From contig CAMDLP010000012.1 in assembly GCA_945901795.1 (NCBI GenBank), positions 1 to 63,820 of the forward strand: a DNA stretch of 63,820 nucleotides. Direction: 5' to 3'. Positions 53,176-61,345 of this stretch are shown one piece after another; within the stretch, counting starts at the first letter, position 1, and every line of letters starts with the position of its first letter. The notes under the pieces were generated by a model that saw nothing but the letters and a program-made list of their open reading frames with translations, had not been told where the DNA came from and made no database searches. The translations under genes were made by a program, and so were the position numbers. The DNA is from Akkermansia muciniphila. GTDB lineage: Bacteria > Verrucomicrobiota > Verrucomicrobiia > Verrucomicrobiales > Akkermansiaceae.

Positions 53176-54792
53176 ATGTTCCCCCGCGTGACGTTCCGTG
53201 GATTATTTCTCATCGCCGCCCCGTTCCTGCTACTGCTCGGTTCCTGCCAGAAGGAATCGCAAGTGGACCGGGCGACTCGGGAGGGGATCCTGCTGGTGGG
53301 AAATTCCGCGGAACCCAAGGCGCTGGATCATCAACTGGTGACCGGCGTGATTGAGAGCAAGATCATCACTTCCTTGTTCGAGGGACTGGTCGAGGACGAT
53401 CCGTCCCTGGACGACGCGGCCGTACCCGGTGCGGCGGCGTCCTGGGAACACAACGAGGACATGACCGGCTGGGTGTTCCATCTTCAGCCCGAGGGGAAAT
53501 GGTCGGATGGCGCGCCGGTGACCGCGCATGATTTCGTCTTCGCCTACAACCGCCTGCTGCATCCGGATTTCGCCGGTCCGTATGCGGAAATGCTCTATTT
53601 TCTCGAAGGCGCAGAGGCCTTCAACAAAGGGGAAACCACCGATTTCTCCCAGGTCGGCGTCAAGGCAGTGGACAATTTCACGCTCCAGTTGAAGCTGCGC
53701 GAGCCGGTCCCCTACCTGCCGTCATTGACGCGGCATTACACCTGGTTCCCGGTGCCGCGGCACGTCGTGCTCCAGTTCGGGAAAATGACCGATCGCTTCA
53801 CGAAATGGAGCGTGCTGCCGAACATCGTCGGCAACGGGCCCTTCAAGCTTACCGAGTGGCGGTTCCACGACTTTATCGAGGTGAAGCGTAACACCCACTA
53901 CTGGGACGCGGCGCAAGTGGGCTTGAACGGAATCCGTTTCTATCCGGTCGAGAATCCCTACACCGAGACCCGGGCGTTCCTCTCGGGACAGTTGCACACG
54001 ACCTATCAGCTTCCGTCCGACCTGATCCGCACGGTGAAGAAGAATGATTCCGAATTTCTCCGCCAGGAACCCTACGTCGGCACCACCTTCATCCGCCTGA
54101 ACGTGACCCGGCCCGCGCTTTCCGATCCTCGCGTGCGGCAGGCGCTCTCACTCACGACCGACCGCAAACAGATCTGCGAACACATCATGGAAGGATTCAT
54201 CCCCGCCACCTCGTTGACGCCGAAAATGGGTGCCTATGAGCCAGAGGCGAAGCTCCGCTTCGATCCGGAAAAAGCCCGTGCGCTCCTTGCCGAAGCCGGC
54301 TTTCCGAATGGCGACGGGTTTCCGGTTTTCTCGATGCTCATCTCCCGCCCCTCCGCCCGTGCCGGTGCCGAGGCGCTGCAGGCGATGTGGCTCAAGCACC
54401 TCAATATCCGCATCAACATCCAGAACATGGACTGGGGATCTTACATCAGCGCCCAGCAATCCCTGAACTTCGACATGGCCTCCGCGGGATGGATCGGCGA
54501 CTACCTCGACCCGACGACCTTCCTCAACATCTGGACGCCGGGAAATGGCAACAACAACACCGGTTGGAGCGACCCGCAATATGAGTCGCTGTTGCGCGCC
54601 GCCGCCCTGAAATCCAACGCCGCCGAGCGCACCGCCCTTTTCCGTGAGGCGGAAAGCCTGCTCATGGACGCCCAGCCGATCCTGCCAATTTCCTACTACA
54701 CCCGCAACTATCTGCTACGCCCCGAGGTCAAGGGCTGGCACCCCCTTTTGCTGGACAATCACCCATGGGGAGCGATCCGCCTCGAACGCTGA
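53176..54792 (+). CDS. oppA: Peptide ABC transporter substrate-binding lipoprotein (OppA type)
   Basis: A 538-residue family 5 solute-binding protein with lipoprotein signal (LIAAPFLLLLGSC, Cys23). Blocks seen are EPKALDHQLVTGVIESKIIT, WSDGAPVTAHDFVFAYNRLL, LPNIVGNGPFKLTEWRFHD and PVENPYTETRAFLSGQLH, all OppA-like. The length matches E. coli OppA (543). It is the first gene of an oppA-oppB-oppC operon without ATPases. Confidence 0.95.
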   Translation: MFPRVTFRGLFLIAAPFLLLLGSCQKESQVDRATREGILLVGNSAEPKALDHQLVTGVIESKIITSLFEGLVEDDPSLDDAAVPGAAASWEHNEDMTGWVFHLQPEGKWSDGAPVTAHDFVFAYNRLLHPDFAGPYAEMLYFLEGAEAFNKGETTDFSQVGVKAVDNFTLQLKLREPVPYLPSLTRHYTWFPVPRHVVLQFGKMTDRFTKWSVLPNIVGNGPFKLTEWRFHDFIEVKRNTHYWDAAQVGLNGIRFYPVENPYTETRAFLSGQLHTTYQLPSDLIRTVKKNDSEFLRQEPYVGTTFIRLNVTRPALSDPRVRQALSLTTDRKQICEHIMEGFIPATSLTPKMGAYEPEAKLRFDPEKARALLAEAGFPNGDGFPVFSMLISRPSARAGAEALQAMWLKHLNIRINIQNMDWGSYISAQQSLNFDMASAGWIGDYLDPTTFLNIWTPGNGNNNTGWSDPQYESLLRAAALKSNAAERTALFREAESLLMDAQPILPISYYTRNYLLRPEVKGWHPLLLDNHPWGAIRLER

Positions 54793-54812
54793 ACCTGCCC
54801 GACCTGTCACCC

Positions 54813-55742
54813 ATGCTCGCGAATCTAATCGGCCGTTTTCTCCAGGGCATCTTCGTCCTGTTCGTGCTTTTCACGGTCACCTTCTTCCTGATCAAGGCGC
54901 TGCCCGGCGGCCCGTTCAAATCCGCGGAGAAGGCGATCCCCGAGCACATCCGGGCGAAAATCGAAGCCTACTACGGACTCGACCAGCCCGTGCAGGTCCA
55001 GTATTTCCGGCAGCTCAAGAACCTCGTCCAAGGTGATCCCGGGCTGAGCCTGCGACTCGAAGGGCGCGAGGTGACGGAAATCATCTCCCAGGCTTTTCCC
55101 GTCTCGCTCCGGCTGGGAATCGCCGCCATGGCCATCGCCATGAGTATCGGGATTCCGTTAGGCGTCATCGCAGCCTGGAAGAAAAACACGCTGATGGATT
55201 ACTCGGCCATGGCGTTGGCGATGGTGGGCATCTGCATCCCCGCCTTTGTCATCGGGCCGCTGCTGGCGGACCAGTTCGGCCGCCGGATGAACCTCCTGCC
55301 CGCGATGGGTTGGGATCCGACCGATCCGAGCTCGTGGCTGCTTCCCGCGCTGACCCTCGGCCTGGCGACCGGTGCCTACCTTTCCCGCCTCACCCGCGCG
55401 GGGATGTTGGAAATCCTCAGCCAGGACTATATCCGCACCGCCAAGGCCAAGGGCGTGGGCAGCTTCCGGATGCTCGTCCGCCACAGCCTACGTGGCGGCA
55501 TCATTCCGGCCGTCGCCTTCATCGGCCCGGCCTTCGCGGGAATCATCTCCGGCTCCGTGGTGATCGAAAGCGTGTTCGCGATGCCCGGACTCGGGTTGCA
55601 TTTCATCAAGTCCATCGAGGTGGGGGACGCGCCGATGATCCTCGGCAGCGTCATGCTCTACGGCACGCTGATCATCATCGCGAATTTTCTCACCGACCTG
55701 CTCGGCCTCTGGCTCAATCCCCGGCTTCGTGCCAGCCGCTGA
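54813..55742 (+). CDS. oppB: Peptide ABC transporter permease (OppB/DppB)
   Basis: A 309-residue permease with six membrane helices. Typical N-terminus FVLFTVTFFLIKALPGGPF, the YGLDQPVQVQYFRQL loop, and the EAA loop SQDYIRTAKAKGVGSFRML. Start ATG 54813 fits; the frame upstream overlaps oppA. The length equals E. coli OppB (306). Confidence 0.95.
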   Translation: MLANLIGRFLQGIFVLFVLFTVTFFLIKALPGGPFKSAEKAIPEHIRAKIEAYYGLDQPVQVQYFRQLKNLVQGDPGLSLRLEGREVTEIISQAFPVSLRLGIAAMAIAMSIGIPLGVIAAWKKNTLMDYSAMALAMVGICIPAFVIGPLLADQFGRRMNLLPAMGWDPTDPSSWLLPALTLGLATGAYLSRLTRAGMLEILSQDYIRTAKAKGVGSFRMLVRHSLRGGIIPAVAFIGPAFAGIISGSVVIESVFAMPGLGLHFIKSIEVGDAPMILGSVMLYGTLIIIANFLTDLLGLWLNPRLRASR

Positions 55743-55761
55743 AATCCCGACCCGCCTCTCC

Positions 55762-56739
55762 ATGTCCGACGCCACCCACGAACCCAGCCGCTCACTCTGG
55801 AAAGACGCAGTCCACCGGCTCGCCCGCAATCGCGCGGCGGTGATCAGCGTCTTCGTGTTAGCCCTCATCATCGCCGCCTGCGTCATCCTTCCCGCATTTC
55901 ACGGAATCATCCGGAATCCGGATCTCCAGGATCTTCCTAACAAAAACCTGGCGCCTTCCTTCAGCCATTGGTTCGGCACCGATCACCTCGGCCGCGACAT
56001 CCTCTCCCGCGTCCTCTCGGGCGGCCGCATTTCCATCGCCGTCGGCCTCATCACCACGCTCGTTTCCGTCACCATCGGTGTCTGTTGGGGCGCTCTTTCC
56101 GGCTATGCCGGTGGCAAGACCGATGCGGTGATGATGCGCATCGTCGATATCCTCTACGCCCTGCCATTCCTCATTGTGGTGATCTTGTTGGGCAAGACGC
56201 TTGAGCCGCTGACCGCCCAGCTTACCAAACTGGTCGTCGGCTGGTTCAGTCCGCCCGGCTCGCTCAGCGCGTCGATCAACAAGACGACCGCCTGGGTCGA
56301 GCCGATCACCACGCTGGTGCCGCTGTTCATCGCCATCGGCGCGCTCTCGTGGCTCACCGTTTCGCGGATCGTGCGGGCCCAGGTCCAGAGCATTGCGAAG
56401 CAGGAATTCGTCGAAGCGGCGCGCTCGCTCGGCCTCGGTCATTTCCGCATTCTCTTCCGCCACATCCTGCCCAACACCCTCGGGCCCATCATCGTTTACA
56501 CCACCCTCACCATCCCGGGAGTCATGCTGCTGGAAGCCACGCTCTCCTTCCTCGGCTTGGGGGTAAAGCCTCCTTACAGCTCGTGGGGAATCCTCATCGA
56601 CGAAGGGGCGAACCGCATGCTCTCCAATCCCTGGCTGCTTTTCTTCCCCACGCTGTTCTTCGCCAGCACGCTCTTCGCCCTCAACTTCCTCGGCGACGGA
56701 CTGCGCGACGCGCTCGACCCGAAGTCCGCGAAGGACTGA
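55762..56739 (+). CDS. oppC: Peptide ABC transporter permease (OppC/DppC)
   Basis: A 325-residue permease: HWFGTDHLGRDILSRVLSGG opens the core domain, EFVEAARSLGLGHFRILFRH is the EAA loop, and ALNFLGDGLRDALDPK is the C-terminus, all classical for OppC. One periplasmic segment (TKLVVGWFSPPGSLSASINK) is longer than usual. No ATPase gene follows; the next genes are unrelated. Confidence 0.95.
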   Translation: MSDATHEPSRSLWKDAVHRLARNRAAVISVFVLALIIAACVILPAFHGIIRNPDLQDLPNKNLAPSFSHWFGTDHLGRDILSRVLSGGRISIAVGLITTLVSVTIGVCWGALSGYAGGKTDAVMMRIVDILYALPFLIVVILLGKTLEPLTAQLTKLVVGWFSPPGSLSASINKTTAWVEPITTLVPLFIAIGALSWLTVSRIVRAQVQSIAKQEFVEAARSLGLGHFRILFRHILPNTLGPIIVYTTLTIPGVMLLEATLSFLGLGVKPPYSSWGILIDEGANRMLSNPWLLFFPTLFFASTLFALNFLGDGLRDALDPKSAKD

Positions 56740-56835
56740 TCCCCGAAACCCGCGGGCCAAGGTCTGCGCGGGCGGATGAAAATCTCCTCGCCATGCTTTG
56801 TCCCTGAAGCGAATATCTCTGTGTTAAGCAAAGCC

Positions 56836-57075
56836 ATGAATCCGACTCCTGATTCGTTCACTCCACCGGCTTCCCTCGCGGAAGAGTGGGATAACCCCGC
56901 CATGGCCGAGTTCAAGCGCCAGGAGGCGGAGGAACGGGTGGTGTTCGGATGTTCCGCGGAAGCGCGGCAGTGGCTGGAACGTTTGCGAAACTCCCAGCCT
57001 CCCGAGGCGATCATCCGGCTTGCTCCGAGAGGGCCGAAGAAATTCCCTTTCAAACCGGTAAGCCTTCCTTGGTAA
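56836..57075 (+). CDS. Small partner protein of a nucleotidyltransferase pair
   Basis: A 79-residue soluble, charged protein (MNPTPDSFTPPASLAEEWDN at the start; FKRQEAEERVVFGCSAEARQ in the middle; basic end RGPKKFPFKPVSLPW). No domain is recognised. Its stop lies one base before the ATG of the nucleotidyltransferase-like gene, so they are almost surely co-translated. Size and position are those of an antitoxin, but the sequence does not show a DNA-binding motif I can name. Confidence 0.65.
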   Translation: MNPTPDSFTPPASLAEEWDNPAMAEFKRQEAEERVVFGCSAEARQWLERLRNSQPPEAIIRLAPRGPKKFPFKPVSLPW

Positions 57076-57076
57076 T

Positions 57077-57799
57077 ATGCAACCCAGCCCGGAACGCCCT
57101 TTTTGTCTCGAAGATTACCGGCCCTTTCTCAAGTCTCTGGCAGAGAGCGAAGATGAAAGTGTGCTGGTAGGCGGGTTGGCCGTTTCGGCATGGGCGGAAC
57201 TCTTCCTCGATGGAGCCGAGCGCCTGCAGTTCGATCTTCCCATCTTCAGCAAGGACATCGATCTGCGGGGGCGCAAGATCACCTGTATCGTGCTAACAAA
57301 GATCATGCAGATGGACGGTGCGAAGCCCGGCGCGATGGTCGCCGCTACCCGTAAGAACGCTCCTCACATGGGCCGGGTATTCGCCGCATCCATGAGCTGG
57401 CGCGAGTTTCAGACCTCCGTCGAGGTTCTGGAGCGGTTACCCGGCCTGGACACGGGAATTGAAGACGCTCCATTGGGCACGCCGCTCAGTCCGATAGAGG
57501 GCTTGATCCTGCTCGACCCGTGCTCACTGTTCATCTGCAAGCTTCATGCCGCTAACACCCGCCCCGCCGGACACGCGGGAAATGATGCCAAACACCTCGC
57601 CATCCTCGCCTGCGTCATTCCGTGCTTCCTCGAAAAGCTGCGCTCTGTCCATGTTCCGGAATATGACGGGCGAGTCGATGCCGAGCGCCTGCTTGAGCAA
57701 ATCAATGCCTGCGAGTCCGGGCGACATCCATTCCGCGTACCATTGACTGCAGGTGAAATTTCCAGCCTTTGCGGGGCACTCCAGAGGCATCTGGAGTGA
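57077..57799 (+). CDS. Nucleotidyltransferase-like protein (AbiEii/MNT-type fold)
   Basis: A 240-residue protein. Near the N-terminus SVLVGGLAVSAWAELF (GG at residues 32-33) and IFSKDIDLRG (Asp60 and Asp62) match the nucleotidyltransferase pattern hGG...DhD, as in AbiEii-type toxins. The middle TPLSPIEGLILLDPCSLFICKL and a C-terminal helical part follow. The spacing between GG and DID is 26 residues, longer than the classical MNT minimum, as in some AbiEii-like proteins. Together with the gene upstream it is a candidate two-component toxin-antitoxin or defence module. It could also be a tRNA- or antibiotic-type nucleotidyltransferase. Confidence 0.65.
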   Translation: MQPSPERPFCLEDYRPFLKSLAESEDESVLVGGLAVSAWAELFLDGAERLQFDLPIFSKDIDLRGRKITCIVLTKIMQMDGAKPGAMVAATRKNAPHMGRVFAASMSWREFQTSVEVLERLPGLDTGIEDAPLGTPLSPIEGLILLDPCSLFICKLHAANTRPAGHAGNDAKHLAILACVIPCFLEKLRSVHVPEYDGRVDAERLLEQINACESGRHPFRVPLTAGEISSLCGALQRHLE

Positions 57800-57822
57800 G
57801 CAAGATGATTGCGCCCTTCCGC

Positions 57823-59154
57823 CTAATTCGGGAGCTTTACCGTTTCCAATTTAGGAGAAAGTATCTGCATGACTAACAGAGCGAGCAAATAGGATGAACC
57901 TGCGATCACGAACAGCGGCACATATCCACCGGTGTTGATGACGAAGCCGACGTTCGCCGCGAGCAGCGCGCCGCCTAGGCCGCCGCACAGCCCGCCGATG
58001 CCGACCACGCTGCCCACGGCACGACGGGGAAACTGGTCTGAAACAGTGGTGAACAGGTTCGCACTCCAGCCTTGGTGGGCTGCGGTAGCGAGCGAGATCA
58101 GGGCAATCGCCAGCGTGATGCTGCTCGTCATGGACGCGAAGACAATCGGGACAACACACAATGCACAAATGAGCATGGTGACTTTGCGCGCCTTGTTCAC
58201 GCTCCAGCCCATGCCGATGAATTTAGTGGCTAGCCAGCCGAAGAAGATGCTGCCGCCGTCGGAAATTAGATAGATAACCAAGAAAGGAATACCGATTTCC
58301 TTGAGGTTGAGCTTGGTGTCGAAGGCGGGGTTGCTATTGAAGAAAGTGGGGAGCCAGGTTAGATAGAACCACCAAATGGCATCCGTCATGAACTTCGGAA
58401 TCGCAAAGGCCCAAGTGGCGCGGTATTTCACGAGTTCGCGCCATTTCACACCCTTCTCGCTGTCCGGCGGACCATCTTGACGGATGTAGGCAAGCTCGGC
58501 GGCGGAGAGCTTGGGATGCTCCTCGGGCGTGCGATAGACGGCGAGCCACCAGAAAAGCACGAAGAAGCCGATGGCACCGGTGACGATGAAACTGGCCCGC
58601 CAGCCCCAGTGGGCAATGATGAAAGGCACGCACAGCGCGGTGACGATGATGCCAACATTACAACCCGCGTTGAAGACACCCGTGGCAAAGCTTCGTTCCT
58701 TGCGGGGGAACCACTCCGAGACGGTCTTGATGGCCGCAGGGAAATTTCCAGCTTCGCCCACACCCAGCAGGCCACGCGCCCAGGCCATTCCCGGCACAGA
58801 ACTGACCAATCCATGAAGCACAGCGGCCAAGCTCCAACCGCCGATGCTCACAGCATAGCCGCGACGCACACCGATTCGGTCAATCATGTAGCCAGCTAAT
58901 AGGAAGCCGAAAGCGTAGCAGTATTTGAAAATCGCATCCAGATAACTCATCTTTTCCCGGAAAGCCGCCATGTCCTTGCGGGTCAACGGTTGGTCAAGCG
59001 GGATGCCTAGCATCTGGTGCTGGAAAGTGGTGTCCAACATCGTGAACGAGAAAACATTCCGGTCGATGTAGTTGATGGTGGTCGCCATGAACAACACCGC
59101 GCAAATGCGCCAGCGGTAGCGGCCTATTTTTTCATTAGCAGAATTAAGAGACAT
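57823..59154 (-). CDS. MFS transporter, anion:cation symporter (hexuronate-like)
   Basis: A 443-residue major facilitator with 12 helices. Seen: YRWRICAVLFMATTINYIDR (the N-terminal helix with the ACS-family NYxDR motif), GVGEAGNFPAAIKTVSEWFP and RKERSFATGVFNAGCNVGI, which are typical of ExuT-type hexuronate and D-galactonate transporters. The C-terminal helices include AVGSVVGIGGLCGGLGGALL. ATG 59154 begins the conserved part. The gene stands alone, with no uronate catabolic genes nearby. Confidence 0.93.
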   Translation of the reverse strand: MSLNSANEKIGRYRWRICAVLFMATTINYIDRNVFSFTMLDTTFQHQMLGIPLDQPLTRKDMAAFREKMSYLDAIFKYCYAFGFLLAGYMIDRIGVRRGYAVSIGGWSLAAVLHGLVSSVPGMAWARGLLGVGEAGNFPAAIKTVSEWFPRKERSFATGVFNAGCNVGIIVTALCVPFIIAHWGWRASFIVTGAIGFFVLFWWLAVYRTPEEHPKLSAAELAYIRQDGPPDSEKGVKWRELVKYRATWAFAIPKFMTDAIWWFYLTWLPTFFNSNPAFDTKLNLKEIGIPFLVIYLISDGGSIFFGWLATKFIGMGWSVNKARKVTMLICALCVVPIVFASMTSSITLAIALISLATAAHQGWSANLFTTVSDQFPRRAVGSVVGIGGLCGGLGGALLAANVGFVINTGGYVPLFVIAGSSYLLALLVMQILSPKLETVKLPN

Positions 59155-59325
59155 GGTATGAGATACTTGGATTGAACTCGTGGAAATTTCAGTAAAGTCG
59201 CTTGGCAGGTTGTTTCGACCCAGCTCCCGTGGCAAGGCGCAAAATGAGTAACCGCGTTTCATCACCGCGGATTTTTGCACAGTGAAACGCCAAGCGGTTG
59301 ATCCTTCCGGCGGCAGAGCGCATTT

Positions 59326-59432
59326 GGATTGATGAGTGACGATTGAGGATTGTTGATTTTTGGAGTGATCGAAGGGCAAATTCTTCCTCTTTCAATCACA
59401 AATCAACAATCGTCACTCATCACAATCGGCAA
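59326..59432. repeat. Imperfect intergenic inverted repeat
   Basis: The left arm (59326-59361; GGATTGATGAGTGACGATTG core) and the right arm (59393-59432; CAATCGTCACTCATCACAAT core) are near reverse complements, with about 35 bases between. Internally each arm repeats TGATGAGTGACGATTG/GATTGTTGATT words. It lies in the gap between the MFS gene (start 59154) and ruvA (end 59541); the rest of the 386-base gap shows no gene. Confidence 0.7.
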
Positions 59433-59540
59433 TGTTTTCCTTGGATTGGTAAAACGGCGCAATTCCTTTGGGACTAATGATCGAGAGTCCGTGCAAAAAT
59501 CCGCCATGGCGTTTCATTCGACACGCCCGCACCCTTGGGC

Positions 59541-60137
59541 CTATCCCTGCAAGGCTCGCAAGGCCCCGCGTATCAACGCTTCCGTGGGTGCCGCCGCGTC
59601 CGTATCCAGGATTTTTCGCACGGCCTTGCGCGCGTCCACCTGTTTGTAGCCCAGCGCGATGAGTGCCAACTCCGCATCCGCCGCCGAGGCGCTCACTTGG
59701 CCGGCCGCCGCGTCTTGCCAGGTTTCCGTCACGCCGACCTTGTCCTTGAGTTCGAGCACGATGCGCTCCGCGGTTTTCTTCCCCACGCCCTTCAATTTCG
59801 AAAGTCCCGCGACGTCTCCCGCCACCACGGCTTGCTTGAAGCGCGTCACGTCCATGCCGCTCAACACCGAGACCGCCATCGTCGGGCCCACGCCGCTCAC
59901 CCGGTCGATGAGCAGCAGGAAAACGTCCCGCTCCTCCTCGCTGGCGAAGCCGAAAAGTTTCTGCCCGAGCTGGCTGAAATGCAGGTGCGTCCGCAAATCC
60001 ACCTCCAGCCCCTCCGCCGCGTGCAGACGGTCGAAGGTGGAAAGCGGGATGAAAACCTCGTAGCCCACGCCATGCACATCCACCACCAAACGGTTCGGAT
60101 ACGCCTCGATCACCTTGCCCCGCAGTCTCGCTATCAT
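59541..60137 (-). CDS. ruvA: Holliday junction DNA helicase RuvA
   Basis: A 198-residue RuvA. N-terminal OB fold MIARLRGKVIEAYPNRLVVD, GVGYEVFIPLSTFDRL, and HhH motifs RVSGVGPTMAVSVLSG and KLKGVGKKTAERIVLELKDK, then the flexible linker and C-terminal RuvB-binding domain (AELALIALGYKQVDARKAVR). The length equals E. coli RuvA (203). No ruvB or ruvC is adjacent in the window. Confidence 0.97.
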   Translation of the reverse strand: MIARLRGKVIEAYPNRLVVDVHGVGYEVFIPLSTFDRLHAAEGLEVDLRTHLHFSQLGQKLFGFASEEERDVFLLLIDRVSGVGPTMAVSVLSGMDVTRFKQAVVAGDVAGLSKLKGVGKKTAERIVLELKDKVGVTETWQDAAAGQVSASAADAELALIALGYKQVDARKAVRKILDTDAAAPTEALIRGALRALQG

Positions 60138-60253
60138 TGTGCCGACAGCTTGCCCGCGTCGTTTCCCCCGTCAATGCCGATCAGGCCATAGGCTCGTCCG
60201 GGATTTCCAGAACTCCGTTTGCGTTCCGCGTCAAGGTCCGGCTACGCTCGCGC

Positions 60254-60982
60254 ATGAAGCCGCTGTTTGAAGAACTTGATTTCCGCCCGACGCCGATTGG
60301 CGATCTGATCCTGCGCCGCCGCCGGATGGCGATGTTGGACGACCTGATCGTTTACGAAGTCCTGCTAGGAAACGGCTATCTCATGTCGAGCTTGTTCCAT
60401 GAGGTGGAGGAGGCGCTGGCCGATCTCGGGCTGGCGGCGGTGAAGGGTGAGGCGTTGGATGTCGTCGTCGGCGGGCTGGGACTCGGTTACACCGCGGTCG
60501 CCGCATTGCGGGATGCGCGGGTGGCGGAGATGTTAGTGGTGGACGTGATGCGGCCGGTCATCGAGTGGCATCAAAAGGGCCTGGTCCCGCTGGGCGAAAC
60601 GCTGACGGGCGACACGAGGTGCCGCTTGATCGAAGGCGATTTCTTCGCGCTGGCTGGCGCGCCGGAGATTGGCTTTGATCCCGAGCAGCCGGGGCGGAAA
60701 TTTCACGCGGTGCTACTGGATATCGATCACTCGCCGCAAAACCTGTTGGACGAGAAGAACGCCACCTTTTACAGCACCGATGGACTGCACCGCCTCGCCG
60801 CGCAGTTGCTGCCGGGCGGCGTGTTCGCGCTTTGGTCGGATGATCCGCCGGATGAGATTTTCCTCCAGCACCTCGCGGAAGTGTTCGAAAATCCGCAGGC
60901 GCACGTGGTGAAATTTCCCAATCCCCTTTTGGAACGCGACTCCTCCAGCACCGTCTATGTCGCGCGGAATCCGCCTTGCTAG
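60254..60982 (+). CDS. Spermidine synthase-like methyltransferase-fold protein
   Basis: A 242-residue Rossmann-fold protein. SAM/dcSAM-binding region EALDVVVGGLGLGYTAVAAL (GGLGLG), AEMLVVDVMRPVIEWHQKGL, and FHAVLLDIDHSPQNLLDEKN resemble SpeE-like and MnmC-like folds. The two polyamine-binding aspartates of true spermidine synthase are not clearly placed, so the annotation is at fold level. It diverges from ruvA (116 bases). Start ATG 60254. Confidence 0.8.
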   Translation: MKPLFEELDFRPTPIGDLILRRRRMAMLDDLIVYEVLLGNGYLMSSLFHEVEEALADLGLAAVKGEALDVVVGGLGLGYTAVAALRDARVAEMLVVDVMRPVIEWHQKGLVPLGETLTGDTRCRLIEGDFFALAGAPEIGFDPEQPGRKFHAVLLDIDHSPQNLLDEKNATFYSTDGLHRLAAQLLPGGVFALWSDDPPDEIFLQHLAEVFENPQAHVVKFPNPLLERDSSSTVYVARNPPC

Positions 60983-61010
60983 GAAGGTCCGCCAAGGTAA
61001 CGGTTCCCAG

Positions 61011-61199
61011 ATGGATCTCTCGAAAGCACTGAACATGGATCCCCATCTGCTGGTGGGCCTGCTCAACACCGAGCTGAGAAACCATTGCGACTCCCTCGAC
61101 GATCTGGTGAAGACCCACAACCTCGATCCCGAGCTGCTCATCGCTAAAATGACGGCGGCGGAATACATCTACCAGCCGGAGCAGAAACAGTTCCGCTGA
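61011..61199 (+). CDS. DUF4250 family protein
   Basis: A 62-residue protein matching the small DUF4250 family: MDLSKALNMDPHLLVGLLNT, then LRNHCDSLDDLVKTHNLDPE, and an ending AAEYIYQPEQKQFR (the EQNQFR-type terminus is the family hallmark). Function unknown. Start ATG 61011, 28 bases after the spermidine-synthase-like gene. Confidence 0.85.
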   Translation: MDLSKALNMDPHLLVGLLNTELRNHCDSLDDLVKTHNLDPELLIAKMTAAEYIYQPEQKQFR

Positions 61200-61345
61200 C
61201 GCCCGGTTGCTTCAGCCGCGATCGGGGAGCTTGGGCATGCATGAAAAATCCGTCGATCCAGTTTGAAATATCGGCGGATTCTGATTTTGCGCGCGGCTAG
61301 CGTGGAGACACCCTGAAGCCAGTATTCCAGTGAAAACTAAATCAT

